Notes under the pieces: model-generated
What the model was told of the DNA's origin: nothing
Seen by the model: only the letters and a program-made list of their open reading frames with translations
Database searches by the model: none
In this document: in pieces, positions 44,184-52,691 of the stretch
Position numbering within the stretch: position 1 is the stretch's first letter
How the letters are laid out: every line of letters begins with the position of its first letter
Source of the DNA: Flammeovirgaceae bacterium UBA7330
GTDB lineage: Bacteria > Bacteroidota > Bacteroidia > Cytophagales > Cyclobacteriaceae
Assembly (NCBI GenBank): GCA_002471275.1
Contig: DKPQ01000017.1
Location: forward strand, 980,639 to 1,044,638
Length of the DNA: 64,000 nucleotides
Reading direction: 5' to 3'
Translations under genes and position numbers: made by a program

Positions 44184-44234
44184 CAGTAGCTCCGGCTATT
44201 GCATTGGGTCGTCTCCAGGAGGCGGCCTTTTTTT
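44184..44234 (+). terminator. Twin-hairpin terminator, copy 2
   Basis: CAGTAGC-TCCG-GCTATTG (44184-44201) followed by GGTCGTCTCC-A-GGAGGCGGCC (44207-44227) and seven T. The structure is the same as at 30306-30355. The first hairpin has a G-U pair and a different loop, while the second hairpin is identical. Confidence 0.88.
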
Positions 44235-45084
44235 GGTTTTAGGGGAGCTGCTGTGTTTTCAGACTCGAGTTCTTCAGTACTGCACGGGGATTGTTTCGTG
44301 ACAAATTATCTTTGGCTCAGCGGCTCTATCCCGTAATTCATGAGGTGTTTATTATCAATAGATTCCCTGCTCGGTCTGAGGGACCTCCAGGGAATGACGT
44401 TTCTATAATTAATCCGTTATTAGAACGTCATTCCCAAGAGACAGAAAAGGCATGTACCAAACCATACCAGAGGCGAGAAACATATATTACGCAGTCGTCA
44501 TATTCTCCGATATCGAAATTCAAGAGACTCGAATAGGCTATATAGAGAAAGGACAAATGTAATTTTTCACATTAAACGTCAATCAGAAAGGCGGGGGGGC
44601 TGCCAAAATACCGGGCCAGCGTCGGGCCTTGGGCGGCTGAAGTGATTGTTTTGGCTTGATTTTTCTTTGACGGTCCGCCGCCGCGGTTCGTTTCTTTTCA
44701 TCAAGGAAAAGAAATGAAAGCCTCCCTGGCAAGGGTGCTAATCAAACTATTTCAAAAATGAATGAAATCCAGAATAACTTCTACAGTATTACACGGGGGT
44801 TGTGTCGTCACCAACCAGCCTCCGGCTTAAAGGCGCCATCACAATGACGCACTTGTTGCATTGGTAGTTCTGTCTCACAACAATAGCCGATGAAACATCA
44901 ATTAAAGTATTCCCTGTATTCTCCGAAATTAAACTCGAGAAAACTTAGATAGAATATTTTCAATCCAATTTTCACAATTTCCTCCAGTCTTTTACCTAAC
45001 TTAATAAAAGAATAATGACCTAATCATCACTTGAACAAATCTTGAATATTGAACCCATTTACTAAACCCAAATTTTTAAACCCA
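44235..45084. repeat. Repeat-rich intergenic region
   Basis: About 850 bases without a credible gene; an 81-residue frame at 44291-44536 is not called. It holds two related segments (44272-44302 and 44779-44815) with the core CAGTA-TGCACGGGG-TTGT, and a repeat at 44357-44400 shared with 39207-39250. There is also a GC-rich element at 44640-44740 (GTCCGCCGCCGCGG, then TTTCTTTTCATCAAGG) of the kind dispersed between genes in this phylum. No transposase remains seen. Confidence 0.55.
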
Positions 45085-45645
45085 ATGAAAAACAACTTGT
45101 TATTATTTGTGGGATTATTAATTTTCTTATTAGTCCCTTCATGCATGGAAAATGATCTTGACCCCAACGACTCTCCGGTATTGAAAGAGAGCATGCTCAG
45201 GAAAAGTGAAAATGCAGCTACGCACCAGGAGAATGTCAAAAATTTCAGAGCACATCTTTCCGGTGATGAAGAAGTTCCTCCCGCTGATACAAAGGCAACA
45301 GGAGAGGCTATTTTCCGACTTAACAAGGAAGATGGATCCCTTTACTACAAGTTGATTGTGGCCAACATTGAAAATGTGAGAATGGCTCATATTCATATGG
45401 CTGAGGCCGGATCAAATGGAGGTGTGGTAGCTTGGCTTTATCCTTCATCAGCTCCACCTGTATTGATTCCGGGTCGATTCCAAGGTGTACTGGCTGAAGG
45501 TGTGATCACCGCTGATAATCTCACTGGTGCCCTGGCAGGTGCATCCCTTGATGATTTGTTGGCGGCCATGACAGATGGAAAAACCTACGTCAATGTGCAT
45601 ACGAATCAGTTTCCTGGAGGAGAAATCCGAGGACAAATAAAATGA
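45085..45645 (+). CDS. CHRD-domain lipoprotein
   Basis: A 186-residue protein. The ATG at 45085 gives a short lipoprotein signal (KNNLLLFVGLLIFLLVPSC); an in-frame start at 45049 adds 12 residues. After an acidic linker, a CHRD domain fills residues about 50-186: FRAHLSGDEEVPP, then MAHIHMAEAGSNGGVVAW, then VNVHTNQFPGGEIRGQI. CHRD domains (named from chordin) bind proteins in animals; the role of bacterial versions is unknown. Converges on a truncated cadherin-like gene, with a shared terminator in between. Confidence 0.88.
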   Translation: MKNNLLLFVGLLIFLLVPSCMENDLDPNDSPVLKESMLRKSENAATHQENVKNFRAHLSGDEEVPPADTKATGEAIFRLNKEDGSLYYKLIVANIENVRMAHIHMAEAGSNGGVVAWLYPSSAPPVLIPGRFQGVLAEGVITADNLTGALAGASLDDLLAAMTDGKTYVNVHTNQFPGGEIRGQIK

Positions 45646-45717
45646 CGCGATAAGGGATGGGTTACTCATCCATTTAGTTGATTATTCCTTATTGGGAAAA
45701 AAGGCTTTTGTTACAAA

Positions 45718-45755
45718 CATTCAAGCCACCCTTACTGCTAAAGGTGGCTTGAATG
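45718..45755. terminator. Bidirectional terminator between converging genes
   Basis: CATTCAAGCCACC (45718-45730) and GGTGGCTTGAATG (45743-45755) form a perfect 13-bp stem with a 12-base loop, between the CHRD gene and the convergent cadherin-like gene. T tracts are short, so it may act in both directions. Confidence 0.7.
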
Positions 45756-45780
45756 ATTCTCTTATTTTGAGTCGCTTATC

Positions 45781-46953
45781 TTAAAAATCTGACCAGGACC
45801 TCACGGCTCTAACATTCGCTTGATTCGCTTTTGCGTTAAGACTCGGACTTTGACCGGCAGCAAATATGTATATGTAAGCATTATTTACATTACCGGTTTG
45901 TTCAGTGGAACTCCAGTTTACAATAGATAGGTTTGTACCACCTTTTGCTGAAGATGTCGCGCTGATTATTTCCCGATTAGCATATATTTCACCTAATTCA
46001 TCTATGGAAGGTAAATACCAATCTGAATAATTGTTCAGCACTAATTCATCACACAGTGATGCAGCGTACGATCCTGTTCCCTGGCTGCTCACGATCGCAC
46101 TGGTATTGGCTTGCCCTGTTCCAATGGCAGTAGCTATAGCTCCTGTACTGATATTAGAACCGTTATGCCATTGAATGGTATTGCCATTATTAAGATCAGT
46201 AATGGTACACACCAGACCTTCATCCTTGGTCTCATTCATCCAAAAGATAACACCTCCGTAAGCATAATCTCCGATCTCTCGCTCATTGGATATATATATA
46301 AAAGCCGATACGGATTCAGTATTTCCTGAATTTTCCACAGAAACATATACTTCGACAGATCCGTTCTGTTCGTAATCAAACAATGCAGAATCCGCAACCG
46401 TCAATTGGCCAGTACTTGCGTCTATATCTACAGCACCATCCGGATACTGGGCCGTGATGGTATAACTGATCGGGTCATCACCAGTGGCGTAAATAGCGCC
46501 TATATACTGTCCGTTTGATGGATTTTCATTGATGTAAGCAGATAAATCCTGAGCATATAATTCGCTTACGTTGTTCAGGTTGATGGTAGCCGTTAAAGTC
46601 TGAACACTCCCGGATTGGTCTACTGAAACCTCTGCTGTAATGACCGGGTTGGTCTCATAATCAAACAAGGTAGCATCCGTGACGGTCAATTCACCTGTAC
46701 CTGCATCAATAGTCAGGGCACCTGTAGGAGTCGCTGATGTGATGCTATAGCTTAATGTGCCCTCACCACTGGCCTCGACGGTACCCAGGGATAGTCCATT
46801 GGACGGATTTTCATCTATGCTTACAGAAAAATCCTGAACGGTCAATTCATTGACATCATTCAGGTTGATCGTGGCAGTTAAAGTCTGCACACTTCCGGAA
46901 CTGTCTATCGAGATCTCCGCGGTAATGGCCGGGTTGGTCTCAAAATCAAACAA
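45781..46953 (-). pseudogene. 5'-truncated cadherin-like/DUF1566 surface protein gene
   Basis: The frame opens with no ATG: its only start is TTG in the middle of a cadherin-like repeat (LFDFETNPAITAEISID), and an in-frame stop lies about 80 bases upstream. The remaining 390 residues have two and a half cadherin-like repeats (pattern LFDYETNPVITAEVSVDQSG) and a C-terminal DUF1566/fibrobacter-type domain (DYAYGGVIFWMNETKDEGLVC ending ANVRAVRSWSDF). The break joins directly to the sigma-54 promoter region of the next gene, so the 5' part was probably lost by recombination. It may still be translated from a weak start, but export would need a signal peptide that is absent. Confidence 0.75.
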
Positions 46954-47030
46954 CGCCTCTAAATACGGGAGAGAATTTAGTGATTTCTTTGGCTGATTCC
47001 ATATCCCTCTTTGAGACCCTTACCTCTTTG

Positions 47031-47046
47031 TGGCACGCAGTTTGCA
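47031..47046 (+). promoter_or_regulatory. Sigma-54 (-24/-12) promoter
   Basis: TGGCAC-GCAGT-TTGCA matches the -24/-12 consensus (TGGCAC-N5-TTGC) at every conserved position. The GC of the -12 box lies 43 bases before the ATG at 47088, so transcription would begin near 47057 and leave a leader of about 30 bases. Confidence 0.75.
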
Positions 47047-47087
47047 AGTTTCGAGGGCACAACTAATTTTCATTTAATAGCATAAAT

Positions 47088-47834
47088 ATGAAAAATTCAA
47101 AGAAATACTTTACGGTTACTCTAGCGCTAATTGTGCTTTTAAGCTTCGCATTTACCAGTGTCACCGCTCAACTGAAAACACCTAGTTCGGTAGGGAAATA
47201 TGAAAAAGGTACGATCACGCTCAACAAAGGAAAAGAAATTGAAGGTTATATCTATATAGACATGATGAACCCGCAGGAATTTCAAAAGCGAGTGAATCTG
47301 ATCAATGAGAAAACATATCAGGCTTTTCTTAAGGGTAAGAAAATCAATAAGGACATCGAGGTATATAAACCCAAGGACATGGAAAGTTTTACCTTGGAAA
47401 ATGGCAAGAAATTCAAAAAAGCCAAGTATGTCAACATATTTGCAACCAGAAAGCAAGACATGCTCCCTAAAACGCTTATGTTAGAAGTGGCTACTGAAGG
47501 AAAGATCACCGTCTTCAAAAAGTATCATCACACCCAGGGTATTGTTTCTGGTCACTTACCCGACCGCACAAAAGTGAGTGATGCTGAATATGCTAAGTGG
47601 CAGGAAAACAATTTTGAGATTCTCTACCAGAAAGAAGGAGAGGGGTCCAAAAACATGTCTGTCATCAATATCAAAGCACTTGTTGGAGACAATGAAGCTG
47701 TCCTGGAAAATTATAACAATGATTATTATGGTTTTCAAACCCTTTTTACCAAAGGACCTGTTTTCGAATCCAGTTTCCAGTTGGATGCTTTGGAGGCTTT
47801 CACTAAAATGGTAGAAGATTATAATAAATCGTAA
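47088..47834 (+). CDS. Secreted protein of unknown function under sigma-54 promoter
   Basis: A 248-residue protein with a signal peptide (about 1-28, ending TSVTAQ). The mature part is basic and strand-rich: GTITLNKGKEIEGYIYIDM, DMESFTLENGKKFKKAKYV and FATRKQDMLPKTLMLEV look like successive beta-strands of a barrel or sandwich. I do not recognise the family. A very good sigma-54 promoter is immediately upstream and a terminator follows at 47904, so it is a single-gene unit controlled by an NtrC-type activator. Confidence 0.8.
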   Translation: MKNSKKYFTVTLALIVLLSFAFTSVTAQLKTPSSVGKYEKGTITLNKGKEIEGYIYIDMMNPQEFQKRVNLINEKTYQAFLKGKKINKDIEVYKPKDMESFTLENGKKFKKAKYVNIFATRKQDMLPKTLMLEVATEGKITVFKKYHHTQGIVSGHLPDRTKVSDAEYAKWQENNFEILYQKEGEGSKNMSVINIKALVGDNEAVLENYNNDYYGFQTLFTKGPVFESSFQLDALEAFTKMVEDYNKS

Positions 47835-47903
47835 TTTGTTAAAATAAGCTACGCGGATCCCCCGGGCTTTGAATGATTGCCGGGTGATGAAAAAATCTAT
47901 CAT

Positions 47904-47945
47904 AAAAGACCCGATCAAACATGTTTTGGTCGGGTTTTCTTTTTT
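47904..47945 (+). terminator. Rho-independent terminator
   Basis: AAAAGACCCGATCAAA (47904-47919), loop CATG, TTTTGGTCGGGTTTTC (47924-47939), then a T run. The stem has one G-U pair. It lies 70 bases after the gene at 47088-47834. Confidence 0.85.
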
Positions 47946-48026
47946 AGCCTTTAAAAATAAAAGCCTCCATGCCCGTCTGCCGGCGAGGCAGGGCTCGAAT
48001 GGTGATGATCTTAATATTTTGAAGCG

Positions 48027-48070
48027 AATGAAATCAAGAAACACTTCTCGAGTATTGTGCGGGATTATTT
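48027..48070. repeat. Dispersed repeat fragment
   Basis: AATGAAATCAAGAAACACTT and the following CGAGTATTGTGCGGG resemble 44761-44807 (AATGAAATCCAGAATAACTT then ACAGTATTACACGGG). It lies directly against the 3' end of the small lipoprotein gene at 48071. Confidence 0.5.
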
Positions 48071-48304
48071 TCAATTCGCTTCGTGGACATACCCATCTCC
48101 GGAAACTGATCTCCTTTCAGTATCTAACTCCCAGGATCTAAACGTCACCAGCCGACCATCGTTGAGGTGAAGTTTTAAATAAGCATTGGATTCTAAGTTG
48201 GACTCATCTGGCAGCTCAGATGCATGGTAGACACGCTTGATACTGCCAATTTTGGAACTACAGGAAATAAGGAAAAGAAGGACTACTAATCGCAAAATTC
48301 CCAT
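48071..48304 (-). pseudogene. Short lipoprotein, probably 3'-truncated
   Basis: Seventy-seven residues: a lipoprotein signal (GILRLVVLLFLISC, lipobox Cys at 15), then a strand-rich domain (ESNAYLKLHLNDGRLVTFRSWELD) ending in GYVHEAN. Related lipoproteins I know continue well beyond this point, and the reading frame stops right where a dispersed repeat begins, so the 3' part has probably been cut off. It could also be an intact small gene. No partner gene; the region to the right is the vanX-like gene on the same strand. Confidence 0.5.
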
Positions 48305-48404
48305 TAACTAAAGTTAACGGATTTTGGAAATAAAAGTGATGAGCGAGAAGGGATTTTAGCTAGAGTGGGGTCCTACAGGAAAGGTTTGAGGACCCAAATA
48401 TGCA

Positions 48405-49112
48405 CTAATCACACTTCGTTTCGAAATCAGAAACAGGATAGTTGCCTGAGGTTCCATAGTTGTAGTGCCACCATTCGGTGTCTATGGCGGAAAAACCTGC
48501 GGCTTCCATCGTTTCTTTTAGCAATCTTCTATTCGTGATTACACTGTCAGGTAGGTTAGTATAGGAATGATGTGCCTCTACACCGAAGTGATCAAAAGAA
48601 GTCCCCATAGCTAACTCATCCCCATTCGTATCAACCAGGGTAATATCGACTGCTCCTCCGCGGTTATGTACGGATCCGTATTTAGGATTGGCTACATATT
48701 TACTATCAGGCAGCACCTCCCACATTTTCTTTTGTATGGATAGGGGGCGATAACAGTCAAAGAGCTTGATTCTATACCCTCGTTGCATCAACAAATCATT
48801 GGCTTTGATTAATCCTTCTGCTACTTCTTTGCGGATCAAACATTGATCGCAGGAATACACCCTGGTTTTAAGGAAGTTATCCGTCGTGGCATATTTCATG
48901 TCATAAACGAAATCATTTGAAAGCGTCGTTAAGAACAAAAAGGAAGTATCGGATAAAGCGGAAATGAGCGCATCCGGGGATTCTTCCACCACTTCTGTCG
49001 GGGTTACAGTATCAATGGCCAATTCATCGCTTGTTGTTGATTCTTTAGATGCCTTGTGGTGGCAAGAGAAAAGCAAAGGAAGCCCAAGTATCGTGAGGAA
49101 AAACCATTTCAT
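48405..49112 (-). CDS. VanX-like D-alanyl-D-alanine dipeptidase lipoprotein
   Basis: Cell-envelope peptidase of family M15D, expected to cut D-Ala-D-Ala. Its 235 residues start with a lipoprotein signal (lipobox Cys at 17 in LLFSC). Catalytic residues are present: R122 in DCYRPL, H149 and D156 in SVHNRGGAVDITL, and E213 with H216 in EWWHY. The VanX enzymes of resistance clusters lack a lipoprotein signal; here a role in peptidoglycan recycling or turnover is more likely, since no vanH or ligase gene is nearby. The start overlaps the DUF2306 stop by four bases. Confidence 0.9.
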   Translation of the reverse strand: MKWFFLTILGLPLLFSCHHKASKESTTSDELAIDTVTPTEVVEESPDALISALSDTSFLFLTTLSNDFVYDMKYATTDNFLKTRVYSCDQCLIRKEVAEGLIKANDLLMQRGYRIKLFDCYRPLSIQKKMWEVLPDSKYVANPKYGSVHNRGGAVDITLVDTNGDELAMGTSFDHFGVEAHHSYTNLPDSVITNRRLLKETMEAAGFSAIDTEWWHYNYGTSGNYPVSDFETKCD

Positions 49113-49810
49113 TTAAAAGAAGATTTCATTTTGGTTCGGATATAAAGCTCTATCAGGATTAAATTCGGAACCCAACCTAACCACGCTACCCATCGGTACA
49201 GGTCCATAGGTTGGGGTTGTAGGGTAACTGCTATGCCGAGTTTCAATAGTCTTAAAGTGATAGCTGACAAGGTTAACGCATAGCTACGGTAGAGAAATTT
49301 CTGATGGTTAAGCACATTGCCTTTTCTTATTTCAATTACTCCTTTGGCAGTGAACAGGATCCAGAGAGTTGTTAGGAGTGTGAAAGCAATTTGCGACCAA
49401 ATACCACCATTGGCATAAAGAGACATGATCAAACCTGATGGTCCCGAGAGCGCTAAAATAACCATCACATAGAGGTAGCCCATCCATCGATGTACATGGG
49501 GATGAAGCGTTCGCAGTTGATTTGAAAACTGGGTGAATCCGGCTAAAAGGCAAAAGCAAGCACTAAATACATGTGTGTAAAATGCCAGTTTCCATAGCTG
49601 ATTGTCCAATACTACCTGCTTGATTCTTAAAAAGGCTACATCATCCCGAAGTTGAAAATATGGAATGGTGATTTCAATCATCAAAAACAGAAAAAATGCC
49701 AACGCAAGAAGCAGTGCATAATAAACATATTTTTTTAGTGATACAGTTGTCAAATATTTTTCTATTTTACGATGAAATACAGCAATAGACTTGTATACAA
49801 AATAACTCAA
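49109..49810 (-). CDS. DUF2306 membrane protein
   Basis: A 233-residue integral membrane protein with about six hydrophobic segments. The DUF2306 region has HPHVHRWMGYLYV (near residue 103), GPSGLIMSLYANGG (near 122) and NHQKFLYRSYALTLSAITLR (near 176-196). The conserved histidines and arginines in membrane-adjacent positions suggest a haem or quinone-type site, which is inference. It is translationally coupled to the VanX-like gene (four-base overlap) and starts 11 bases from a divergent lipoprotein gene, so the two promoters lie within the opposite coding regions. Confidence 0.85.
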   Translation of the reverse strand: MSYFVYKSIAVFHRKIEKYLTTVSLKKYVYYALLLALAFFLFLMIEITIPYFQLRDDVAFLRIKQVVLDNQLWKLAFYTHVFSACFCLLAGFTQFSNQLRTLHPHVHRWMGYLYVMVILALSGPSGLIMSLYANGGIWSQIAFTLLTTLWILFTAKGVIEIRKGNVLNHQKFLYRSYALTLSAITLRLLKLGIAVTLQPQPMDLYRWVAWLGWVPNLILIELYIRTKMKSSFK

Positions 49811-49820
49811 TTACAGACTT

Positions 49821-50660
49821 ATGCGCAAAATAACCCAGCTACTGCCAGTACTTATCGCCATGCTTATTTTTTCCTGTTCTGGAAATAAAAGTGAGAATAG
49901 CAATAATGTAAAGACTGACACACCAGTCGAAGAAGAGACTGAAGTAAAACAAGTATTACTTAATGTCAAAAAGAATGCACGACTAATAGGTCCCAAGCGA
50001 ACCGCAGAGCAAAATTTAGTAGATAATGATATTAAGAATATCGATCAATCGAAGAACCCGCTGTATGGCTATTGGGTAGGCATGTTTGGAAAGAACAAGA
50101 TTAACATAGCCATCTCAAACATTGAGAATGATTCCATATTTGGCTACAGCGTATGTGCCGGTAATTATCGCAAGATTGCAGGAACGATCAGATCCTCCAG
50201 CCCTCAGGTGTATGATGTGGTGATGTTGGAGCCTGGTGACGACCAATATGACGGTAAATTTGAGTTCACGATAGATGAGGCGAAAAAGGAATTAAATGGT
50301 AAGTGGGCTCCTTACAAAAACACCGTCCAACCAAAAACGTATAGCCTCAAGAAGCGGAATTTCCGATACGATCCATCTCTTGGTGAATTTCCAGAGGCAT
50401 CCGAGGAGTATTTGGAGCCTATGCAGGTGGAAAACTTTAAGACAGAAGAAATAGAGCTATATCGAAACATGATCTATGCCAGACACGGATACAGTTTTAC
50501 GAATCTTAAAATCAGAAGAATATTTGACGGGCTAGATTGGTATATTCCGATGTCAACAGATATCAGACAGAATTTAACGGACATAGAAGTGCATAACATT
50601 GATATGATGTACAATTACGAAGATTATTATGAAGAGTACTACAATTCATTTGGCAGGTAG
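49821..50660 (+). CDS. YARHG-domain lipoprotein
   Basis: A 279-residue lipoprotein: signal with lipobox FSC (Cys about 19) and a Glu/Lys-rich linker. A beta-domain follows (about 75-190: PLYGYWVGMFGKNKINIAI and the repeated strand pattern), and then a C-terminal YARHG domain (about 210-260) with the namesake MIYARHGYSF and a helix. YARHG domains occur in extracellular proteins of unknown function, often near peptidoglycan enzymes. The 3' end overlaps the L,D-transpeptidase frame by 32 bases. Confidence 0.85.
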   Translation: MRKITQLLPVLIAMLIFSCSGNKSENSNNVKTDTPVEEETEVKQVLLNVKKNARLIGPKRTAEQNLVDNDIKNIDQSKNPLYGYWVGMFGKNKINIAISNIENDSIFGYSVCAGNYRKIAGTIRSSSPQVYDVVMLEPGDDQYDGKFEFTIDEAKKELNGKWAPYKNTVQPKTYSLKKRNFRYDPSLGEFPEASEEYLEPMQVENFKTEEIELYRNMIYARHGYSFTNLKIRRIFDGLDWYIPMSTDIRQNLTDIEVHNIDMMYNYEDYYEEYYNSFGR

Positions 50661-51396
50661 CAAACAAAAACTCATTGGTGTGATGTTTAGCCTTGCGCTT
50701 GTACTCATCTCATCATTCGTACTTAAGTCACAGCCACTTATTAAACTACCAGATGCATGTAAGCAAGTCATTTTGGTGTATGCAGAGGAGTGGGCTGGCA
50801 CGACAGGTACACTTTTACGCTTAGAGAAAAAGGGAAATCAGTGGGATACCGTAAGCACGGCCATCAAGGTTAATTTTGGCAAAAACGGCATGAGATGGGG
50901 AAGGGGACTTCACCGGAATAATGAGACCCTGGAAAAACAAGAGGGTGATGGTTGTGCACCTGCAGGGGTATTTGAATTGGGTTTAGCTTTTGGATATGAT
51001 GAGCAACCATCCGGCTTGAGTTGGCCATATCAGCAGGTAACGGACAGAGATTATTTTGTTGACGATGCCAATTCCGGAGATTATAATACATGGCAAACGA
51101 TTCCAGCAAATGAAGTCAATGACCCCAAATCAAAATGGAACTCTTATGAACTCATGAAACGAAAGGACCATTTATATTCATTGGGGATCGTGGTGAAGCA
51201 CAATGAAAGTCCCATCGTTAAAGGGAAAGGCAGTGCAATCTTTCTGCATGTTGAACGAGCTCCCGGTTCACCCACTTTAGGATGTACTTCTATGAAAGAA
51301 GCTGATCTACTTAAAATTATGCGATGGCTTGATGTCAATAAGTACCCGTTGCTCATTCAAGCACCTAAAACGGAATTGGATAAAATTAAAATGTGA
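50629..51396 (+). CDS. L,D-transpeptidase (YkuD-like) family protein
   Basis: A 255-residue exported enzyme that likely forms 3-3 peptidoglycan crosslinks or attaches proteins to the wall. The YkuD-type active site is H207 and C219 in FLHVERAPGSPTLGCTSM, with the catalytic cysteine after the TLG turn; the preceding APAGVFELG segment fits the family. The N-terminus is a signal peptide starting at 50629 or 50683; the shorter start removes the 32-base overlap with the YARHG gene. Together with the VanX-like dipeptidase this makes an envelope-remodelling cluster. Confidence 0.87.
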   Translation: MKSTTIHLAGSKQKLIGVMFSLALVLISSFVLKSQPLIKLPDACKQVILVYAEEWAGTTGTLLRLEKKGNQWDTVSTAIKVNFGKNGMRWGRGLHRNNETLEKQEGDGCAPAGVFELGLAFGYDEQPSGLSWPYQQVTDRDYFVDDANSGDYNTWQTIPANEVNDPKSKWNSYELMKRKDHLYSLGIVVKHNESPIVKGKGSAIFLHVERAPGSPTLGCTSMKEADLLKIMRWLDVNKYPLLIQAPKTELDKIKM

Positions 51397-51438
51397 GTTG
51401 GCAGGTTTTGCTCGCACACCGATAAAAAAAACACACAC

Positions 51439-52098
51439 ATGAAATACCTCTTTTTGGTCTTCGGCATGACACTGTCACTAGCATCCATTGCGCAATGTGA
51501 TACCTGTAATCTGACCGAAACAGCTGATTATTGTTATACCGATTCCTTGTTTGTCGGATATTGTGCAGCTTTCAGTGAAGATGAAACCACTTTTCAGTTG
51601 GTTTCGGGGAAAAAGGCCAAAAGCATCCCGATCGTTGAGGAGACTAATACGAAATATTTTCTGAACCTTGCAACCAATAAAAAGCTGAAGATCAAGCCGA
51701 AGGACCTGCTTTTCATCCAGGCAGCTACCGCACAATGGGCCATAGCGAAGATGACCCTTGGCTTTACACTGGATAATCAGGGATTAGGGATCAAAATACT
51801 TCAGGATGGAACAGGTACAGTTCCGCAGAAGGGTGAGAACATCAAAGTGCATTACTCAGGTTTCCTGCTGGATGGAACCAAATTTGACAGTTCAGTAGAT
51901 CGTGGTAGACCCATCGAATTCATATTAGGAACAGGCAGGGTGATCAAAGGATGGGATCAGGCATTTTCCCAATTGAAACGGGGAACAAAAGCCCGAATCT
52001 TGATACCCTCTGAGCTGGGTTATGGTCCCAGAGGTGCGGGAGGGGGTGTTATCCCACCGAACGCGACGTTGATTTTTGAGGTGGAATTGGTGGAGTGA
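51439..52098 (+). CDS. Exported FKBP-type peptidyl-prolyl isomerase
   Basis: A 219-residue envelope foldase. The signal peptide ends near residue 18 (ASIAQ), followed by an unusual N-terminal domain of about 90 residues with paired cysteines (CDTCNLTETADYC). A single FKBP domain then covers about residues 112-219 (VKVHYSGFLLDGTKFDSS, then PSELGYGPRGAGGGVIPPNATLIFEVEL). Conserved FKBP residues (Y, F, D, W-x-x-A, Y) are present, so isomerase activity is likely. The cysteine-rich N-terminus is not a known dimerisation domain that I recognise. Confidence 0.9.
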   Translation: MKYLFLVFGMTLSLASIAQCDTCNLTETADYCYTDSLFVGYCAAFSEDETTFQLVSGKKAKSIPIVEETNTKYFLNLATNKKLKIKPKDLLFIQAATAQWAIAKMTLGFTLDNQGLGIKILQDGTGTVPQKGENIKVHYSGFLLDGTKFDSSVDRGRPIEFILGTGRVIKGWDQAFSQLKRGTKARILIPSELGYGPRGAGGGVIPPNATLIFEVELVE

Positions 52099-52691
52099 GG
52101 AACCATCCAGATTTATATATTTGATCCAGAACATATAAAAGTTCCACTTAACAGAAGAGTAAAAATCGACGGTTGCTGCTGATCAACGAAATCAAATTCT
52201 CCGATACTGGTCAAATAGAACAGGTGCTCCTTATAGCTATTTCTTAGAATAATACCAAAAATCCTTTTGTGTATATCCCGCTAAAAACGAGTAACTATTG
52301 AGGTGAAAAAGCCCTATATGTGGCTTCCATTTCCGATCGACACATTCATGGCAAAGACAAAGCTTGTTCATGGTCGTTCACGAACGTGTTCGTGACCGCT
52401 CATCAACAGCATCGTCAGCGCTCATCAACACGTTCATGATTTCGCTAAAGAAAACAGGCCCTTTTGGGCCAAAAACGCACACTTTTCAATTGTCCACCAC
52501 AAGCATCATAGCTAAAAGCCACTGACCTCTCAGGTCTTGCCTTTTTTGGTGTTGTTAGATTGGTTATCAACTTGTAAAAGTACAATTTGGATGTTTGTTG
52601 TGGGGAGAGGGAAAAGACACCGATGTCAGTGCAGGTCTGCGACGTAACAGCTTTAGATAGGTTTAGTGAATGTAAAGGGTGAATGTGTGCA
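52099..52691. other. Intergenic region with a hairpin and short repeats
   Basis: About 590 bases without a credible gene. A hairpin lies at 52376-52396 (GTTCACGAA then CGTG then TTCGTGAC, with one bulge), and CGCTCATCAACA occurs at 52397-52408 and 52419-52430. An isolated TATATTTG (52116-52123) fits the -7 promoter consensus, but no gene starts after it. Confidence 0.45.

Noticed and set aside
44291..44536. 81-codon frame in the repeat-rich region
   Set aside because: It runs through shared repeats; no recognisable sequence.
47869..48141. 90-codon plus-strand frame after the sigma-54 gene
   Set aside because: It runs across a terminator and a repeat and overlaps the opposite lipoprotein frame.
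52376..52430. Hairpin with short direct repeats considered as an attachment site or integron element
   Set aside because: No integrase, tRNA or cassette gene is near; only a weak hairpin and two 12-base repeats remain.
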